From positions 1-43,355 of the forward strand of contig RFRK01000002.1 of NCBI GenBank assembly GCA_009924525.1: 43,355 bases of DNA, read 5' to 3'. Below, in pieces: positions 23,478-33,628 of this stretch. The position numbers and the translations under genes are program-made. The notes beneath the pieces were generated by a model. The model was given only the letters and a program-made list of their open reading frames with translations. It did not search any database and was not told the DNA's origin. The stretch is from Betaproteobacteria bacterium. Its GTDB lineage: Bacteria; Pseudomonadota; Gammaproteobacteria; Burkholderiales; Burkholderiaceae_A. How positions within the stretch are numbered: the first letter of the stretch is position 1; each line of letters opens with the position of its first letter.

Positions 23478-25200
23478 TCAACCAGCCATACCAGGATTAT
23501 TCTTCAATCCGATTAGCCGAGGAAGATTCAGACGTCGCGGGCTTATCCGCTTTTTCGACTTCAGCCAGGTCTCAACCACCTCCCAGATCGGCTCGCCCTT
23601 GGCGCCCTCAGCCACCGGCGCCCAGCCGGCCACCTTATAGGTCTTTTTCGGATCAATCAGCTGGCCTTTTAGCCGCATATCACTGATACGGCTGCCCGCC
23701 TTGCCGCCAGGCTCACAGGCATAGGTCAGGCCACCCACACGCACCATGTCGCCGCCTTGCTGGTAGTAGGGATCAGGATTAAACAGGTTATCGCAGACAT
23801 CCTCGAGGACTGTCTTAATAAATTCGCCCGTCATCTCGGTAAGGGTTGTAAACGGATACGTAATAGCCGTCTGATCCATCACGTGTTCGCGGGTGATGGT
23901 CTGGCCCGACAAAATGCTGGTTCCCCAACGAAAGCCTGGGGAAAATGCGATATCCGCCCCTTTCACCTCAATAAGAGCGTCGCAAATCAGCTGATCGAAG
24001 GTGCCATTAAAGTTACCGCGTCGATACAGTAGGCCCTCGGTGACCGCCAGTGGCTCTTCAAGTTTCGTTTTATAAGGCGCCCGAATGCGATCAATTAAGG
24101 CCTGCATTTCTTTATCGGCGGGTAGCATGTTGGCAAATACCGGCAGCAGTGAGTATTTGAAATCCACGACCTTTCCGTCGCGAACATCAAGATCCATCAC
24201 GCCAAGAAATTTCGAATTGGAGCCCGCATTGGTGACGAGGGTTTTTCCGCCAGCGTTGGATACCACCACAGGCTGCGGTACGCCATCATGGGTATGACCA
24301 CCAAAGATCGCATCAATACCGCGGACCCGCGTGGCCATTTTTAGATCAACATCCATGCCATTGTGCGAAATGACGACCACTACCTTGGCGCCTTTGGCGC
24401 GGACTTCATCAACCATCTTCTGCATGTTGTCGTCTTGAATCCCGAAGGTCCAGTCGGGCACCATATAACGCGGGTTAGCAATGGGTGTATACGGGAAGGC
24501 TTGTCCGATCACGGCAACTGGAATGCCGTTTTGCTCACGAATCACATAGGGCTTGAAGACCGGATCACCGAAATCAGCGGTCTTTACATTCTGGGCAAGA
24601 AACTCAACATTGCCTGCGAAATCCTTTTTGATGATCTCTTCAACCCGCTTAGCGCCCAGCGTAAATTCCCAATGGGGGCTCATCATGTTGACCCCAAGCA
24701 GCTTGCAGGCATCCACCATATCCTGGCCGTTAGTCCAAAGTGCGGTGGCCGACCCCTGCCAGGTATCGCCGCCATCCAGTAAAAACGCGTTCGGCCGATC
24801 GGCCCGCATTTTCTTAACCAGCGTCGCGAGGTGGGCAAATCCGCCAACCTTGCCATAGGCGCGAGCCGATTTTTCGAAATCTAAATAAGTGAACGCATGC
24901 GAAAGGGCTGTCTTCGCCGGTACTTTGTGGAACTTTAGGAACTCCTCTCCTACAAAATGCGGAGGCCGACCGTTCATCACACCGAGACCGATATTGACAC
25001 TCGGTTCACGAAAATAAATCGGCAGCAGCTGGGCGTGGCAGTCGGTGAAATGCAGAAAACTCACATTGCCTGCTCTCGGAATGTCGTAGAGCCGCTCGCC
25101 CTTGGCGGCTGCCTGTGCCGCGCTCGCCCAAGAGCCAAACATGCCGCAGGCAGAAACCTGCCGCCATAACATTCAAAAACTCTCGCCGGTTTAATTGCAT
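23478..25200 (-). CDS. soxB: thiosulfohydrolase SoxB, with apparent 1-nt frameshift in the signal peptide (~25153-25162)
   Basis: GNVSFLHFTDCHAQLLPIYFREPSVNIG..GGDTWQGS; N-terminal Tat sequence MQLNRREFLNVMAA lies in another frame from the body. Confidence 0.9.
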
Positions 25201-25228
25201 GGTGAGCCCTTAATCCTTCGTAGAAATA

Positions 25229-25258
25229 AAAAAAGCCCGGCGATACACGCCGGGCTCA
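25229..25258 (-). terminator. predicted intrinsic terminator between soxX and soxB
   Basis: Minus strand AGCCCGGCGTGTATCGCCGGGCT (25234-25256) followed by TTTTTT. Confidence 0.85.
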
Positions 25259-25267
25259 TCGGTCCGC

Positions 25268-25891
25268 TTATTTATTGACAGGTGAATTCGGATCCAATAG
25301 CAGCGCCATTAAATCCTTCATTTGGGCTTCGGTCAGAATTCCCTGCTGGCCAAAGCGCGGCATATTGGTGCAGGAATTAAAGGCCTTGGCGTTATAAATC
25401 TTGCCCCAGGTGTATTTCACGATCGCCTCTGAGTTGCCGCGCAGCTTGCCGTAGTTATACAGACTTGGGCCAAGCGTGCCGTGGGAGATCTCTTCTTTGC
25501 TGATCTGATGGCAGTTGTAGCAGTTTCCGCCATTGGCCGATCCGGGCTGATCGCTGTAGGTGAAACCCGCACCACTTTGGGCAATGCGTTCGCCGACCTT
25601 CCAGTCGCCGAGAAACTTTCCATCGGCTGGATACTTGATGGTCGCAGCCTCTGCAGCCTCGAGTTTACGAACCATCTCGCCCGATAAGGGGGCACTCGCG
25701 TACTCAGCGCGAGAACAGGCATCGTTGATTGCGTCTTGATTGATACGCTCTTTCTTGGCAATGCCCCGCTCCACGAAGGATCGACTCACTGCGTCTTTAG
25801 CCATTTTTTCCAGCTCAGCACTTGAATAGGTTGTAGCACAGCCAACCAGCACTAATGCGCTTAAGCCAGTAATCACAATTAATTTTTTCAT
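25268..25891 (-). CDS. soxX: sulfur oxidation cytochrome c SoxX
   Basis: CYNCHQ heme motif, GTLGPSLYNYGKLRG...YTWGKIYNAKAFNSCTNMPRFG. Confidence 0.93.
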   Translation of the reverse strand: MKKLIVITGLSALVLVGCATTYSSAELEKMAKDAVSRSFVERGIAKKERINQDAINDACSRAEYASAPLSGEMVRKLEAAEAATIKYPADGKFLGDWKVGERIAQSGAGFTYSDQPGSANGGNCYNCHQISKEEISHGTLGPSLYNYGKLRGNSEAIVKYTWGKIYNAKAFNSCTNMPRFGQQGILTEAQMKDLMALLLDPNSPVNK

Positions 25892-25906
25892 TTGACTCTC
25901 CTGGGC

Positions 25907-26710
25907 TTAGCGCTTAATCGTGGGGGCGAGCGACTTCACGCCCTTTCCGGTGACACCCATATAGCTGGAGAGCGCGATCGTGACATCCGATCCAAACTCC
26001 ACATATGGAAAGCGCTGCTGACGAAAGCAGTCCTCAAGCCGCTTTTGCATCGGCCAGAGCTGGGAGTTCGACACGCGGTAAGCGGGCCAAGAGGTGAAGG
26101 CCCTTCCAGCCGGCTCATTTTTGGTCAGGTTGGGCAGCACCTGTAATCGAATACGCTTGCCATCCTCAGCATGACAAGTTGCGCAGGCAAAGTCATAGGG
26201 TCCGGCGCGATAAAAAAATATCTGCTTACCCATTTCATACATACGACGCTCTTCGGGATGGCCCTGCGGCACATTGACTGGCATGCCCCGCGACTCCGAA
26301 GCGATCCAGGTCACCAGCGAGACGATATCCCTGTGGTCATCCCGATCATAAACCGCAGCCTTCGCCTTGATGCCCTGATGCTGCTCCATGCAGGTTACCA
26401 GCCGTGTCTCCAGGTCTTGGACTTTTTTGACATCATCAAAGTAACGCGGCAGCGAGACATAAGCGCCCTTTACGACGCCGGGGCCGAGGCCGAGATCACA
26501 TTTTTCAAGCGAAGCGTTTTTCGGGCCCCGCTGCCTCTTCCAGAGATCCTCACCGCGGGCCTCCCAGAGTTCTGCGGGATTGCCATCGGCCACCATTTCT
26601 CGATAACGATCGATCGCCTTCTCGGCGTCGGTCTGAGCGACGGCGGACATTGACCCTGATGCGCCAAGCGCCAGCGCCAAAATCGTCCCTTTTAGCGTCT
26701 TGCTAAGCAT
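25907..26710 (-). CDS. soxA: sulfur oxidation c-type cytochrome SoxA
   Basis: CATCH heme motif, LEDCFRQQRFP heme-ligand Cys; first heme site absent (monoheme type). Confidence 0.94.
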   Translation of the reverse strand: MLSKTLKGTILALALGASGSMSAVAQTDAEKAIDRYREMVADGNPAELWEARGEDLWKRQRGPKNASLEKCDLGLGPGVVKGAYVSLPRYFDDVKKVQDLETRLVTCMEQHQGIKAKAAVYDRDDHRDIVSLVTWIASESRGMPVNVPQGHPEERRMYEMGKQIFFYRAGPYDFACATCHAEDGKRIRLQVLPNLTKNEPAGRAFTSWPAYRVSNSQLWPMQKRLEDCFRQQRFPYVEFGSDVTIALSSYMGVTGKGVKSLAPTIKR

Positions 26711-26784
26711 TACTGCCTCCCTATTTTTAACAACTTATTGCCACCGCCACACGAAGATGACGGTGGAGCACTCAAACCAAAGAC

Positions 26785-27093
26785 TCAGCCGACATTGGTC
26801 TCGTCGGTGCGCTTTTCTCCGCGGTTATCCACCCAGGTCACGGTGACTTTATCGCCCGCCTTGCCGCGCGCCTTGAACTGCAGGAACGGGTTTTTAGACA
26901 CCGCGGGGCCCCATTGGGCCGTCATCACCGTTTTTCCATTAACCTGGCATGTGACCTCTTGAATAAACCAGGCGGGAATTATTTTTCCGGAAGCATCTTT
27001 ACGGGTTCCGGTCTCCATTTCGTGAGCCATCAGGACGCGAGCATCAATCACACCATCTGCGGCCCGGGCACGAATACGCATTGGGTCTGCCAT
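26785..27093 (-). CDS. soxZ: thiosulfate oxidation carrier complex protein SoxZ
   Basis: KVLMAHEMETGTRKD-like block, FIQEVTCQVNGKTVMTAQWGPAVSKNPFLQFKARG. Confidence 0.94.
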   Translation of the reverse strand: MADPMRIRARAADGVIDARVLMAHEMETGTRKDASGKIIPAWFIQEVTCQVNGKTVMTAQWGPAVSKNPFLQFKARGKAGDKVTVTWVDNRGEKRTDETNVG

Positions 27094-27140
27094 AACAATC
27101 TCTCCTTAATTCGACAATGTTAGTTTGACTGCGGCCGCCA

Positions 27141-27608
27141 TTAACCGCCGCAGCCGCCGAGGGTGACCTTGATTTCTTTTTTGGCCATAAAAAACTTTCC
27201 GTCGGCTTTAACGATCGCGATCACATCAGAGCTCTGACCCATCTTGACCCGCATGGAAACATCAGGCAAGGAATCGGGTGCGAATTCATAAAAGCCCGCC
27301 ATCATGGCCGGATTCTTTTCCACCAAGAGCGCAATCATCTCGGTCTTCGGCAGCTTTGAGGCGATGCCTACGGGCACGACCGCACCGTTTTCGGCGATGT
27401 CAGGCGAGGTGATCGCGATATCTCCAGCTCCCGGGGTGCCGGCAATACCCATGGCCTTCAAAGTATCCGGAACATTTTTGGCATCAAACCAATCTTTTTT
27501 CCAAGAGGCCATTGCCGGATTTGCGGCAAAAAAGCCGATCGATGCAAGGGCCGAATACAACGCGGCACCGCCACCGGCCTTCACAACTGTACGACGTGAA
27601 ACGTTCAT
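27141..27608 (-). CDS. soxY: thiosulfate oxidation carrier protein SoxY
   Basis: C-terminal swinging-arm GGCGG; Tat-like N-terminus SRRTVVKAGGG. Confidence 0.95.
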   Translation of the reverse strand: MNVSRRTVVKAGGGAALYSALASIGFFAANPAMASWKKDWFDAKNVPDTLKAMGIAGTPGAGDIAITSPDIAENGAVVPVGIASKLPKTEMIALLVEKNPAMMAGFYEFAPDSLPDVSMRVKMGQSSDVIAIVKADGKFFMAKKEIKVTLGGCGG

Positions 27609-27648
27609 AGTGACTTCTCCTCTCTATATACAAACCAATGCCGAGCGG

Positions 27649-28743
27649 TTACTTGGCACCTTCAAGAATCCACTGCGACAAAGCAGTGAGTTCATTGTCT
27701 TTCAAATTCGGATGGGGTGGCATTGGTACTGCCCCCCAGTTTCCTGCCCCTCCCGCCTTGATTTTCTTGGCAAGCATCGCCGGGGCCTTTGCATCGCCTT
27801 TGTATTTTTTGGCAATCTCTGTCCAGGACGGCCCCACCATCTTGGCAGCCTGCGCATGGCAGGCCGTGCAATTGGCCTTCTTGGAAATCTCTGCTGCATT
27901 TACGCTAGCTGCTGTGGCAGCTGAGGCGGCGGGTGCCGATGACGAAGCGACCGCTACCGGCCGATCGATTGCGGGCGCAGACGCCCCGGGCCTTGAAGTA
28001 TCAATGGCGCGGGCCGGACCGATGGGCCGATGCTGCTCTTTTAGATTGCCATGGGCATCGCGGGCAGACTCTGGCAGAAACGAAGTGATCTTTAACTCGG
28101 TCGCGCAGTTGGTCATGCAAACGGTTCCAGCCACATCGGGCTTGCCCTTCAGATCCCAGAGCCCATGCTTTTCAGTCATGCCGTTGCGATTAGGCATACG
28201 TTTCTGCACTTCAGCAATATTTTTATCTGAAAGCACAAAGTTCTCAGGAACGACCTCGGCCAAATTCAGAATGTAAGCCGTAACTGCATACACTTCCTCA
28301 ACCGTAAGAGTCTTAGGATTATTCCAAGGCATGGCCCGATTAATGTAATCCCAGAGCGTGGAAACCGTTGCCACTTTCATCATGGTCGTGCGCTGTGGAA
28401 AGTCTTCCCTAGCGAGATTCGCCACGCGGCCCGTCTCAATATCTTTTTTGGTCGTGCCGCCGATAATGGGGGTGAAGACCTCGGTGCTTTCGCCAAAAAC
28501 ACCGTGGCACGAGGCACATTTCGCCTCCCAGACATCCTGGCCCTTGGCCACCGAGCCGGAGCCGGGCGGCAGTCCTTTGAAATCCGGCCGAACATCAATA
28601 TCCCAGGCCTTGATCTCCGCCGGAGTCGCGGTGCGGCCAATACCCGAGAACTTCTGATTGGCACTCTGGGCAGATGCCGATAAAGAGGCTGCGAGTAAGC
28701 CCATCATGGCAAGAACTCGCAATGATTTAGTAAACCTGAACAT
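27649..28743 (-). CDS. soxD: SoxD, cytochrome subunit of sulfane dehydrogenase
   Basis: Two heme motifs CASCH and CTACH; ATG at 28743 with signal peptide; overlaps soxC by 17 nt. Confidence 0.92.
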   Translation of the reverse strand: MFRFTKSLRVLAMMGLLAASLSASAQSANQKFSGIGRTATPAEIKAWDIDVRPDFKGLPPGSGSVAKGQDVWEAKCASCHGVFGESTEVFTPIIGGTTKKDIETGRVANLAREDFPQRTTMMKVATVSTLWDYINRAMPWNNPKTLTVEEVYAVTAYILNLAEVVPENFVLSDKNIAEVQKRMPNRNGMTEKHGLWDLKGKPDVAGTVCMTNCATELKITSFLPESARDAHGNLKEQHRPIGPARAIDTSRPGASAPAIDRPVAVASSSAPAASAATAASVNAAEISKKANCTACHAQAAKMVGPSWTEIAKKYKGDAKAPAMLAKKIKAGGAGNWGAVPMPPHPNLKDNELTALSQWILEGAK

Positions 28744-30079
28744 TGCTGACCTCCCCGCTCTCAGCAACACGCCATGACTGAATCGCATTTTGGTGATAGA
28801 TCGATCGCGTGCCACGGACTGCGCGAAGCTGATTAATCTTGGGCTGGACATAGCCGGTCTCATCCTGTGCACGTGACTGCAGAATTGCAGGTCCCCCACT
28901 CCAGACCCAGTCGATATTGAATCGTGTGAACGCCTTAGAGAGAATCGGCGTCTCAAGTCGAGCGGTCCGCCAATTTCGGCCGCCATCGACCGAGACATCA
29001 ACACGCTTAATTTTCCCGCGGCCCGACCAAGCTAGCCCGCTGATGTTGTAGAAGCCCTTATCGAGAAGGGTCTGACCACCGGAGGGCGTGGTGATGACGG
29101 ACTTGGCCTCCTGAATGCCGGTGTACTGCCGATGCAGGCCACCCGGCATCAAATCAATGTAATGGATCGATTCATCTTTGGTTGCCCATTTCATATCGCC
29201 GACTTCAATTCGACGTAGCCATTTCACCCAAGAGACTCCCTGGATCCCTGGCACAACCAGCCGCAGGGGATACCCGTTCTCAGGCCGAAGCATCTCGCCA
29301 TTCATGCCGTAGGCCACGATGACATCGTCGAGGGCGCGATCTAAAGCGACAGTGCGAGTCATGGAAGACCCATCGGCGCCTTCCGCAAGAATGTACTTTG
29401 CTGTTTTTCTGTCGATGCCGCAGTCTTCTAGCAGAATTGACAGAGGCACACCGGTGAATTCACTGCATGAGACCATGCCGTGGGAGTACTGCACCGTAGG
29501 CACAGCCACATTGCCCCACTCCATGGCTGTATTGGCTCCGCACTCAATGAAATGAATCCGCGACACCGAGGGCAGCCGCATGATGTCATCCATGGTGTAG
29601 ACCTTGGGGTTCCTCACCAGCCCCATGACCATAAGGCGATGCTTACTGGGATCGATATCCCACCAGCCTTGATGATGGCGCTCAAAATGCAGGCCACTGG
29701 GCGTGATGATGCCGAATGTTCCTTGAAGCGGTGTGAACGCCACCGACGCTGCTGAGACGCGTGTCAGTCCCGGGCTCTCGCGCCGTTGCAGACCTTTTTC
29801 ATACTGCGAGGGCATGCCATAGGGGTTGGCAGCCACCGGCATTCCGAGGCCGGTGGTGTGGGCCGGTAAATTCAGAATATTGGGATCGCCCTCGCCGACG
29901 CTGGCCAGAACGTGTTTTGGGGCAGATAGGCCGAGTGCAGCAAGCGACGCTGCGGCCGTTGATGCCGAAGCAGCAAGAAACTTGCGTCGCATCAACGCGG
30001 GTTCTTTTGCATCCTGTGCAGCGAGAAAATGCTCCGGCGCCTTAATCAGACGGCCGGATTTCTTTACCTCAAATGACAT
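28727..30079 (-). CDS. soxC: SoxC, molybdopterin subunit of sulfane dehydrogenase
   Basis: Sulfite oxidase-family core (IHFIECGANTAMEW.., LRLVVPGIQGVSWVKWLRRIEV); Tat-like RRKFLAAS. Confidence 0.94.
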   Translation of the reverse strand: MSFEVKKSGRLIKAPEHFLAAQDAKEPALMRRKFLAASASTAAASLAALGLSAPKHVLASVGEGDPNILNLPAHTTGLGMPVAANPYGMPSQYEKGLQRRESPGLTRVSAASVAFTPLQGTFGIITPSGLHFERHHQGWWDIDPSKHRLMVMGLVRNPKVYTMDDIMRLPSVSRIHFIECGANTAMEWGNVAVPTVQYSHGMVSCSEFTGVPLSILLEDCGIDRKTAKYILAEGADGSSMTRTVALDRALDDVIVAYGMNGEMLRPENGYPLRLVVPGIQGVSWVKWLRRIEVGDMKWATKDESIHYIDLMPGGLHRQYTGIQEAKSVITTPSGGQTLLDKGFYNISGLAWSGRGKIKRVDVSVDGGRNWRTARLETPILSKAFTRFNIDWVWSGGPAILQSRAQDETGYVQPKINQLRAVRGTRSIYHQNAIQSWRVAESGEVSNVQVY

Positions 30080-30123
30080 TCAACCCTCCCCAGTGTTGAA
30101 TTCACAACCCGAACATCAAAGTA

Positions 30124-30489
30124 CTAAGCGCCCGACTCCTGTAGGCCGCCCGCCATGCGCAGACAGACCACACGGCAAAGCTCCGAAATCGTGGCGTCCG
30201 AAACCGCATAAAACACCGAGGTGCCAACCCGACGGCGCGACAAAACCCCCGATCGATGCAGCAACGCTAAATGCCGCGATACATTCGGCTGCGGCAGGCC
30301 CGTCTGCTCCACTATCTCTTGGACCGAACGCTCGGCGTAGCAAATTGCCTGAATGATGCGCAGCCGCGAGGGCTCAGAGAGCAGGGAAAAGTATCCCGCC
30401 GCCCGCTCAAGCAGCGTCAGTAGCTCTGGAGCGCTCGCTTCTTTGGGGGTTTTAGGCCTAGCCTGCGGATCAAATGGAAGGGTTTTCAT
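30124..30489 (-). CDS. ArsR/SmtB-family regulator heading the sox operon (SoxR/SqrR-like candidate)
   Basis: Winged HTH VQEIVEQTGLPQPNVSRHLALLHRSGVL; Cys at AICYAE and C-terminal LCRVVC. Confidence 0.88.
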   Translation of the reverse strand: MKTLPFDPQARPKTPKEASAPELLTLLERAAGYFSLLSEPSRLRIIQAICYAERSVQEIVEQTGLPQPNVSRHLALLHRSGVLSRRRVGTSVFYAVSDATISELCRVVCLRMAGGLQESGA

Positions 30490-30547
30490 TGCCTATGTCT
30501 TGCTTTAACTTGCGATAGCTGGTCACACTGTAACGTCTTGGTGTAAG

Positions 30548-30575
30548 AATATACGGATGAAAGCATATTAGTCAA
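30548..30575 (-). promoter_or_regulatory. putative sigma70 promoter and operator of the sox-leading arsR gene
   Basis: Minus strand TTGACT-N16-TATATT; inverted repeat AATAT-N12-ATATT (30548-30569) overlaps it. Confidence 0.6.
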
Positions 30576-30581
30576 CCACCA

Positions 30582-30995
30582 ATGTCTGCCGCTCTCACCC
30601 CTGCACAGGAATTGACCAGCATGCTGAAGCGGGCTGCCGCCCGCGAGCTGGTCGTGGTCGGCTTTTACACCTCGCACAGCTGTCCCTGGTGCGTGGCCGT
30701 TCGCCGCGAGCAGCTCGAACCTAGGCTGCGGTCCAGCGACTTGCCGAAAGTTGCAATCATCGAATTCGATGCGGATAGCAATGTGGTCTTCGCGCTGCCC
30801 GATGGGCGCCGGCAGACCGCACGTCAGTGGGCCGAAACGCTAGGCTTTCGGCTCACGCCCACCTTGGCTGCACTGGATCGCTCTGCCAAGCCGATCGTGC
30901 CGCCCCTGGTGGGCTACAGCTCCAGAGATTTTTACGGCGCCTATCTTGAGGAGCAGATCCGTCGGGCGCAGCTTTACTGGCAGAATCTACGATAG
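30582..30995 (+). CDS. thioredoxin-fold protein with CPWC motif, SoxS/SoxW-like
   Basis: VVVGFYTSHSCPWCVAVRREQL...LTPTLAALD; no signal peptide evident. Confidence 0.75.
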   Translation: MSAALTPAQELTSMLKRAAARELVVVGFYTSHSCPWCVAVRREQLEPRLRSSDLPKVAIIEFDADSNVVFALPDGRRQTARQWAETLGFRLTPTLAALDRSAKPIVPPLVGYSSRDFYGAYLEEQIRRAQLYWQNLR

Positions 30996-30997
30996 TT

Positions 30998-32359
30998 ATG
31001 CCATCTGCTGACGCGCCCCCGGTTTCAGCCAGTCGGGATCATCCGCAACGACTTGCGCTTCACAACGAAGTTCATGCAAGGCCGCCGGTACCCCTTTGGT
31101 CCAATGAACGCATTCTCAGCCAGGCCTTCACACTCGATGCGTTCAGCCGCCGCGAACACATCGCATGGATTGACCGCGCATCAAGCGCCTTTCCGCCGCT
31201 TCAAAAAAATATCCAACAACAATCGATTCGGGTCTTAAAGCTTGCCGATGAATCGAGCCGAATCCTTCTGAAATGGGAGATGCACGGGGAATTTCTCGCG
31301 CTCACCATATTCGCCCAGCAACAAGACGCCGCCCATATTGAGGGCCGGGCCGAGTTAATGGGCCGTATTGAGGCACTACTGGCAAGAAACGGGGTCGCCC
31401 CCCTGCATGAACTTCCAGGCCAGCGGCTCGTCGCAATCGATATTGTCCTTGAAGAGGGCGCGCCTTACGCCGACGCTTTTACGATTGCCAAGCGATTTAA
31501 CGACAATACCGTTTTAGGCAGTCTGATCACCTCGAATCAGAATGCCCAGCTCTGGACTGATCTACAACTAGACGACGAAGGCTATGTCCGAGTTGTAGTG
31601 CGAGGAAGTGGAATGGGCAGCCGACAAGCGGGCCGCGCAATTCAGCGCTTAATCGATATCGAAACCTATCGGATGATGGCCCTGCTGGCGTTTCCGAACG
31701 CGAAGTCTCTGGCTGAACCCCTGCGTAATGCAGAACTTGAGCTGGCGAAGGTATCTGAAAAAATTGCAACTGCACAAAAGCAAGAGACCATCGATATTAC
31801 TGTCGATGCGCAGCTTTTGGGCGATGTCTCTGCGCTTGCAGCCCGAGTAGAGGGTTGGATTTCAGCCAATGGACTGCGATTTACCGCAGCAGAGGCCTAT
31901 CACGAGCTGGTTAAAGGGGCCCTTCAGGAGTTGCACGAATCGGTTATTCCAGGCGTGCAGACCCTCGGCACCTTCATGGAGCGGCGATTTGAGCCTGCCA
32001 TGCGGACCTGCCGTTGGACTGTTCGGCGTCTGCATGACCTCTCGGATCGAATCTCCCGAACCAGCCATATTCTTAAGACCCGAATCGAATTTGTTAATGA
32101 AAGTCAGCAGCAGTCCTTGCTCGAGAGCATGGATCGTCGTGCGAAGCTGCAGCTGCGGCTCCAGCAGACCGTTGAGGGGCTGTCGGTGATTGTGATGACC
32201 TATTACGCAACAGGCCTGCTCCAATACATTGCCAAGGGCCTACGCACGACTGGGATCGACGTCAACCCTGATGTGATCGGCCTAGTCTCAGTGCCGGTTA
32301 TCGCGATTGGTTTGTTGTGGTTTCTCAGCCAACGTCGCAAGAAGCAGCCCATCGTTTAG
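30998..32359 (+). CDS. DUF3422 family membrane-anchored protein
   Basis: HPQRLALHNEVHARPPVPL N-terminus, coiled middle and two C-terminal TM helices; 2 nt after previous gene. Confidence 0.85.
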   Translation: MPSADAPPVSASRDHPQRLALHNEVHARPPVPLWSNERILSQAFTLDAFSRREHIAWIDRASSAFPPLQKNIQQQSIRVLKLADESSRILLKWEMHGEFLALTIFAQQQDAAHIEGRAELMGRIEALLARNGVAPLHELPGQRLVAIDIVLEEGAPYADAFTIAKRFNDNTVLGSLITSNQNAQLWTDLQLDDEGYVRVVVRGSGMGSRQAGRAIQRLIDIETYRMMALLAFPNAKSLAEPLRNAELELAKVSEKIATAQKQETIDITVDAQLLGDVSALAARVEGWISANGLRFTAAEAYHELVKGALQELHESVIPGVQTLGTFMERRFEPAMRTCRWTVRRLHDLSDRISRTSHILKTRIEFVNESQQQSLLESMDRRAKLQLRLQQTVEGLSVIVMTYYATGLLQYIAKGLRTTGIDVNPDVIGLVSVPVIAIGLLWFLSQRRKKQPIV

Positions 32360-32381
32360 CGTGCGCAACGCGCCCATTGAT

Positions 32382-33563
32382 CTAAGCAGCGCGGGACTCA
32401 AGGGCCTCGATGGCGGGAAGTCGCTTGCCTTCTAAAAACTCTAAGAATGCGCCACCACCAGTTGAGATATAGCCAATCTGCGCAGCGATATCAAACTTGG
32501 CAATGGCCGCCAATGTATCGCCTCCGCCAGCAATCGAAAATGCCGGGGAGTGTGCAATTGCAGCCGCAAGCATTTTTGTGCCGCCTGCGAATTGTGGAAA
32601 CTCAAACACGCCAACTGGGCCATTCCATACAATCGTGCCGGCATTAGAGATCATCGCCGAGAGATGCGCAGCGGTCTTTGGGCCAATATCCAGGATCATG
32701 TCGTCGTCTGCTACTGCTGTAGCGGCAACCTTGTTAGCGCGAGCCTGAGCGGAAAATTCATTGGCCACCACGACATCCTCTGGAATCGGAACCTGCGCCC
32801 CGCGTTTTTCCATCATATCCATGATGCGCCTGGATTCGTCTATCAAATCAAGCTCAGCTAAGGACCGGCCGATCGGCAGCCCCTTGGCCGCCATAAAGGT
32901 GTTGGCGATTCCACCACCAACAATTAGCTGATCTACCTTTTCAGCAAGCGAGCGCAAGATGGTGAGCTTGGTGGAGACTTTCGAACCGGCAACGATGGCC
33001 AACAAGGGGCGTCGGGGATGCTCCAGCGCAGATGCCAGGGCATCCAATTCAGCGGCCATCAGGGGGCCAGCGCATGCAACTGGGGCAAAGCGCGCAACGC
33101 CATGGGTGGTCGCTTCCGCCCGGTGGGCCGTGCCAAATGCATCATTGACATAGATATCGCATAAAGCGGCGATTTTCTTTGCCAGGGTCTCATCATTTTT
33201 TTTCTCACCAGGATTGACTCGGCAGTTCTCCAATAACACGATCTGGCCCGCTCCAACCTTAAAGCCGCCCTCGACCCAATTTGAAATCAAGGGCACCTTT
33301 CGGTTCAATAACTGTGCAAGCCGCATTGCGACCGGTGCAAGCGAATCTTCGGGCTTTAGCTCGCCTTCCGTAGGACGGCCCAAATGGGAGGTAACCATGA
33401 CTGCCGCGCCGCGATTCAGCGCGAACTCAATTGCTGGCACAGAGGCCCGAATTCGCGTGTCGTCAGTAATTGCTCCGGCATCATCTTGTGGAACATTTAA
33501 ATCAGCACGAATCAACACCCGCTTTCCTGCAAGCGGCAGATCAGTCATGCGCAAAAACTTCAT
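32382..33563 (-). CDS. pgk: phosphoglycerate kinase
   Basis: [46 protein letters not shown]. Confidence 0.97.
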   Translation of the reverse strand: MKFLRMTDLPLAGKRVLIRADLNVPQDDAGAITDDTRIRASVPAIEFALNRGAAVMVTSHLGRPTEGELKPEDSLAPVAMRLAQLLNRKVPLISNWVEGGFKVGAGQIVLLENCRVNPGEKKNDETLAKKIAALCDIYVNDAFGTAHRAEATTHGVARFAPVACAGPLMAAELDALASALEHPRRPLLAIVAGSKVSTKLTILRSLAEKVDQLIVGGGIANTFMAAKGLPIGRSLAELDLIDESRRIMDMMEKRGAQVPIPEDVVVANEFSAQARANKVAATAVADDDMILDIGPKTAAHLSAMISNAGTIVWNGPVGVFEFPQFAGGTKMLAAAIAHSPAFSIAGGGDTLAAIAKFDIAAQIGYISTGGGAFLEFLEGKRLPAIEALESRAA

Positions 33564-33628
33564 CTTCTTCCCTTCTCACGACAGTGGCCGATGGCGCCCC
33601 GGCGCCAAACCTGCCATTGTAATGAACC

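Noticed and set aside
27649-29004. Long N-terminal extension of SoxD in the ORF track
   Set aside because: The extension overlaps soxC and lacks homology; the signal peptide starts at ATG 28743.
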